Origin: Phoronis ovalis
Lineage: Eukaryota; Phoronida; Phoronidae
NCBI GenBank assembly: GCA_028565635.1
Contig: JAOXYB010015410.1
Location: forward strand, 1 to 19,579
Length of the DNA: 19,579 nucleotides
Direction: 5' to 3'
Below, piece by piece: positions 16,601-19,579 of the stretch (position 1 is its first letter; each line of letters begins with the position of its first letter). The notes below the pieces were generated by a model that worked only from the letters and a program-made list of their open reading frames with translations, made no database searches and was not told the DNA's origin. Made by a program: the position numbers and the translations under genes.

Positions 16601-17227
16601 GGGCGATTATTAAAGAAAATACTGTAGCTTTGTTAAAATCATTAGCGATAAACACAGTCAGAGAATAATAATTAAACAAGTCCTAACTACATGATCTTAC
16701 ATGGTTTGCCTGCGGTCTACTGTGTGTTAAAAAATGTGTGATGTTTATTTTGTTACGTTCTAATGTACAAAGTGAGTTTCACAAAACAAATTTTTAGTTG
16801 AAACTATCAAGTTTTTAGCATATAGTGGGCATGACCCTATGGCTCTGTCGTAGTCAAACAATATGCATAGTAGGGTCTAGTCCGTTTAAACCGCGATTTT
16901 AAACTCACAGTCTCAAGTAAAGTAGCATGTGCGAAATTTCAGAATTTTAGTAATTTATATAGTATACTTTATCTGGGTTTACACCCCACCCAGTGTTTCA
17001 TATATTCTTGAAAGAAATTGTTAAAAATTTGGATATTTCAACTTACCTATAGGATGGTTGATGTATGGAGTTTGTTCTGGATCTTTTCTTCGTTGATCCT
17101 TATGCTTCACAGCAGCAAAATTGGCACATTCAATGATTGTTCGTAAAATCCCTTCGGCTTCCATCACAGATGTTGCTACGTGAAGCCTGTTGGTGATTGA
17201 CGTAAATACGGCACCGATTCTTTGCAT
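13352..17227 (-). CDS. HDDC3: HDDC3/MESH1: metazoan (p)ppGpp hydrolase and NADPH phosphatase
   Basis: Three exons (17047-17227, 15012-15149, 13352-13644), joined in phases 1 and 1, give 203 residues. The product is an HD-domain hydrolase of the SpoT/RelA hydrolase type. MESH1 proteins remove the 3' pyrophosphate of (p)ppGpp and, in animals, also dephosphorylate NADPH, in a manganese-dependent reaction. Numbered from the first Met, visible landmarks are QRRKDP (45-50), YINHPIG with metal-ligand H58, LLHDTVEDTDTT with H84, D85 and catalytic E88/D89, EVTDDK (111-116), and KLADKLYNLRD with D145. Human MESH1 has the equivalent residues at H35, H61, D62, E65/D66 and D122. The C-terminal half contains YFEWAAKVVKGLRGTN. 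The human enzyme has 179 residues; starting at the second Met (17162-17164) gives 182 here, so the first 21 residues may be an extension or untranslated. The gene is divergent from the HDGF-like gene. Confidence 0.95.
15012..15149 (-). CDS. HDDC3: HDDC3 exon 2 with the HD motif
   Basis: The acceptor AATTTGCAG and donor GCAA|GTGAGT bound a 138-nt phase 1-1 exon. It begins VAYILTNEGGVSDPRVIKAA and contains the catalytic LLHDTVEDTDTTNEE. It ends FGEDIA. All expected HD-box residues are present. Confidence 0.95.
15280..15740. mobile_element. Decayed repeat element: AAAGGG(T/A)..TTTTT motif array with inverted ends
   Basis: A motif of the form AAAGGG-(T/A)(A/G)T-TTTTT-N-A(A)C recurs about eight times: near 15342, 15390, 15420, 15456, 15501, 15604, 15641 and 15675, with no fixed spacing. 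The block is flanked by inverted copies of AAAGGGTNGNTCCAC (15301-15318 and 15707-15724, 13 of 18 positions matching). It has no coding capacity and is probably an old non-autonomous element or decayed minisatellite in HDDC3 intron 1. Confidence 0.5.
15828..15853 (+). repeat. Left terminal inverted repeat of the pogo-like element
   Basis: It begins with TA (the presumed target site), then CTATATTTTCTTTAGTAATC and GCCC. The right repeat has AG for TA at the second and third bases of the element, and A for G internally. Confidence 0.7.
16121..16350 (-). pseudogene. Remnant of a transposase C-terminus inside the pogo-like element
   Basis: The minus strand is open and ends in TAG at 16121-16123. 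It reads NNILGWNFHADPFEDLDQQN, then NELVIDASLPEDSE and an acidic tail SEDDDENDDDVDEYIKI. An acidic C-terminus with D-P-F-E-D-L-like motifs is reminiscent of pogo/Tigger (CENP-B-like DDE) transposases. No catalytic DDE or HTH part remains. Identity is inferred mainly from its place between the inverted repeats. Confidence 0.5.
16601..16626 (-). repeat. Right terminal inverted repeat of the pogo-like element
   Basis: The plus strand reads GGGCGATTATTAAAGAAAAT then ACTGTA, the inverted counterpart of 15828-15853, ending in TA. The ACTG-TA end is the better preserved of the two. Confidence 0.7.
16830..16880. repeat. Foldback-type repeat, copy 1
   Basis: It begins CATGACCCTATGGCT and ends GCATAGTAGGGTCTAG. 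The two ends are imperfect reverse complements (GACCCTA..TG / CATAGTAGGGTC). The same pair of ends occurs at 18051-18094, which suggests a dispersed short palindromic repeat. Confidence 0.45.
17047..17227 (-). CDS. HDDC3: HDDC3 exon 1 with two candidate start codons
   Basis: The exon ends at donor ATAG|GTAAGT in phase 1. The first Met (17225-17227) follows directly on an in-frame TGA and has T at -3. An out-of-frame ATG overlaps it four bases upstream. The second in-frame Met (17162-17164) has G at -3 and G at +4, and gives a protein the length of human MESH1. The 21 residues between (MQRIGAVFTSITNRLHVATS plus V) have two Arg, one His and no acidic residue, as in a mitochondrial presequence. 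Confidence 0.92.
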
Positions 17228-17668
17228 TCATAAAGCTATGTTTACATATATATAAAATTGAAACTCTGTGTTGTATTGCGTTGTTATTACAGTAATAAAT
17301 AACATTTCATTTAATTAAGTGAAATGCTAATGTCGTTGAATTTGCTGATTTTCGCGCCTTTCATTGTCTCTAAAAGTCACGCGAGATGTGTCATGGCGGT
17401 ATTTTGAGGAGGCAATCACACTTTCTGCACATTTTGTCGTAATTAACTGCGACGCAAATCGTTTCTACTGTTTGCCGCTAGTCATTTTTCAAACAACGTT
17501 AGAATTCAAAGTTCTATACCTACGGATTTAATTATTATTTAGAATTTCAAAAAACGGAACACAGAAACGAAGAGCTGCTTGAAATTGAAGTCATAATTGT
17601 CAATTGACATTTTAATACTGTTAGTGTTAGAGCTGTCCAGATTAATTCTGACTTGAAGTGATAATATT
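17228..17668. promoter_or_regulatory. Bidirectional promoter region, HDDC3 / HDGF-like gene
   Basis: Only 441 bp separate the divergent start codons. The middle is richer in CpG than the surroundings. It contains TTTTCGCGCC at 17349-17358 (E2F-type) and ATGGCGG at 17393-17399 (YY1 core), with CACGCGAGATG at 17379-17389 in between. No TATA box at a convincing distance was seen. A shared TATA-less promoter is the natural reading, but start sites are not visible from sequence. Confidence 0.6.
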
Positions 17669-19475
<1,807 letters not shown>

Positions 19476-19579
19476 GTAGACATTTAAACTACTAGGCGGC
19501 ATCCGTGGTAAACCACAGATCTTGATAGAGATGTAGGTCACGTAAGGCCGAGTTCAGACATGTTCACGTGACTCTCACA

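Larger units (their letters stand above)
15828..16626. mobile_element. Decayed pogo/Tigger-like DNA transposon in HDDC3 intron 1
   Basis: The terminal inverted repeats are about 24 bp, each next to TA, the target duplicated by Tc1/mariner-superfamily elements. The right end, read inward, is TA-CAGTATTTTCTTTAATAATCG. The left end is TA-CTATATTTTCTTTAGTAATCG, with three differences over 26 bases. A CAGT start is typical of pogo/Tigger ends. Inside both ends are several copies of GGGGCGATTATT (15850-15917 and 16519-16612), which look like subterminal binding repeats. The roughly 795-bp body retains a fragment of a reverse-strand coding region (16121-16350). It is an internally deleted, inactive copy. 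Confidence 0.7.

Noticed and set aside
13352-17227. Recent bacterial transfer of a SpoT-like gene
   Set aside because: The gene has introns, and its sequence and length follow the animal MESH1/HDDC3 family rather than bifunctional bacterial RelA/SpoT proteins.

Overview
The window is metazoan nuclear DNA. It is AT-rich, and every recognisable gene is split by GT-AG introns. The proteins read from the spliced exons are of animal type: a MESH1/HDDC3 hydrolase, an HDGF/LEDGF-type PWWP protein and an ankyrin-repeat protein. A lophotrochozoan, perhaps a bivalve mollusc, would fit the base composition, the decayed repeats and the expanded ankyrin gene, but that placement is an inference.

Layout. 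Positions 1-1431 hold no gene I can support. From 10669 down to 1432 on the minus strand runs a 14-exon gene. Its predicted exons join with consistent phase into an open frame of 962 residues made almost wholly of ankyrin-type helices. Exons 1-4 and exons 5-8 are two copies of one four-exon module, with the same order, matching phase 1 boundaries and similar lengths. Exons 9-10 look like a third, degenerate copy with fused exons. Exons 11-12 encode canonical ankyrin repeats, and exons 13-14 a hydrophilic, acidic tail. I do not recognise the family and propose no function beyond protein binding. Positions 10691-13351 are a spacer with a 24-bp tandem repeat, a G-quadruplex-like run and a hairpin.

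From 17227 down to 13352 on the minus strand is a three-exon HDDC3 (MESH1) gene with all metal-binding and catalytic residues of the HD hydrolase. Its first intron contains a decayed pogo/Tigger-like DNA transposon (15830-16624) and a second, older repeat built on a recurring AAAGGG motif (about 15280-15740). From 17669 to the window edge on the plus strand is the 5' part of an HDGF/LEDGF-family gene, with the complete PWWP domain in exons 1-3 and an acidic then lysine-rich stretch in exon 4. Its 3' end lies outside the window.

HDDC3 and the HDGF-like gene are divergently arranged, with 441 bp between start codons. That gap carries E2F-like and YY1-like sites and is probably a shared promoter. 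The two products act in different processes: (p)ppGpp/NADPH hydrolysis and binding of methylated-histone chromatin. The most unusual object is the modular ankyrin gene; its architecture is read directly, but its novelty can only be settled by database search.
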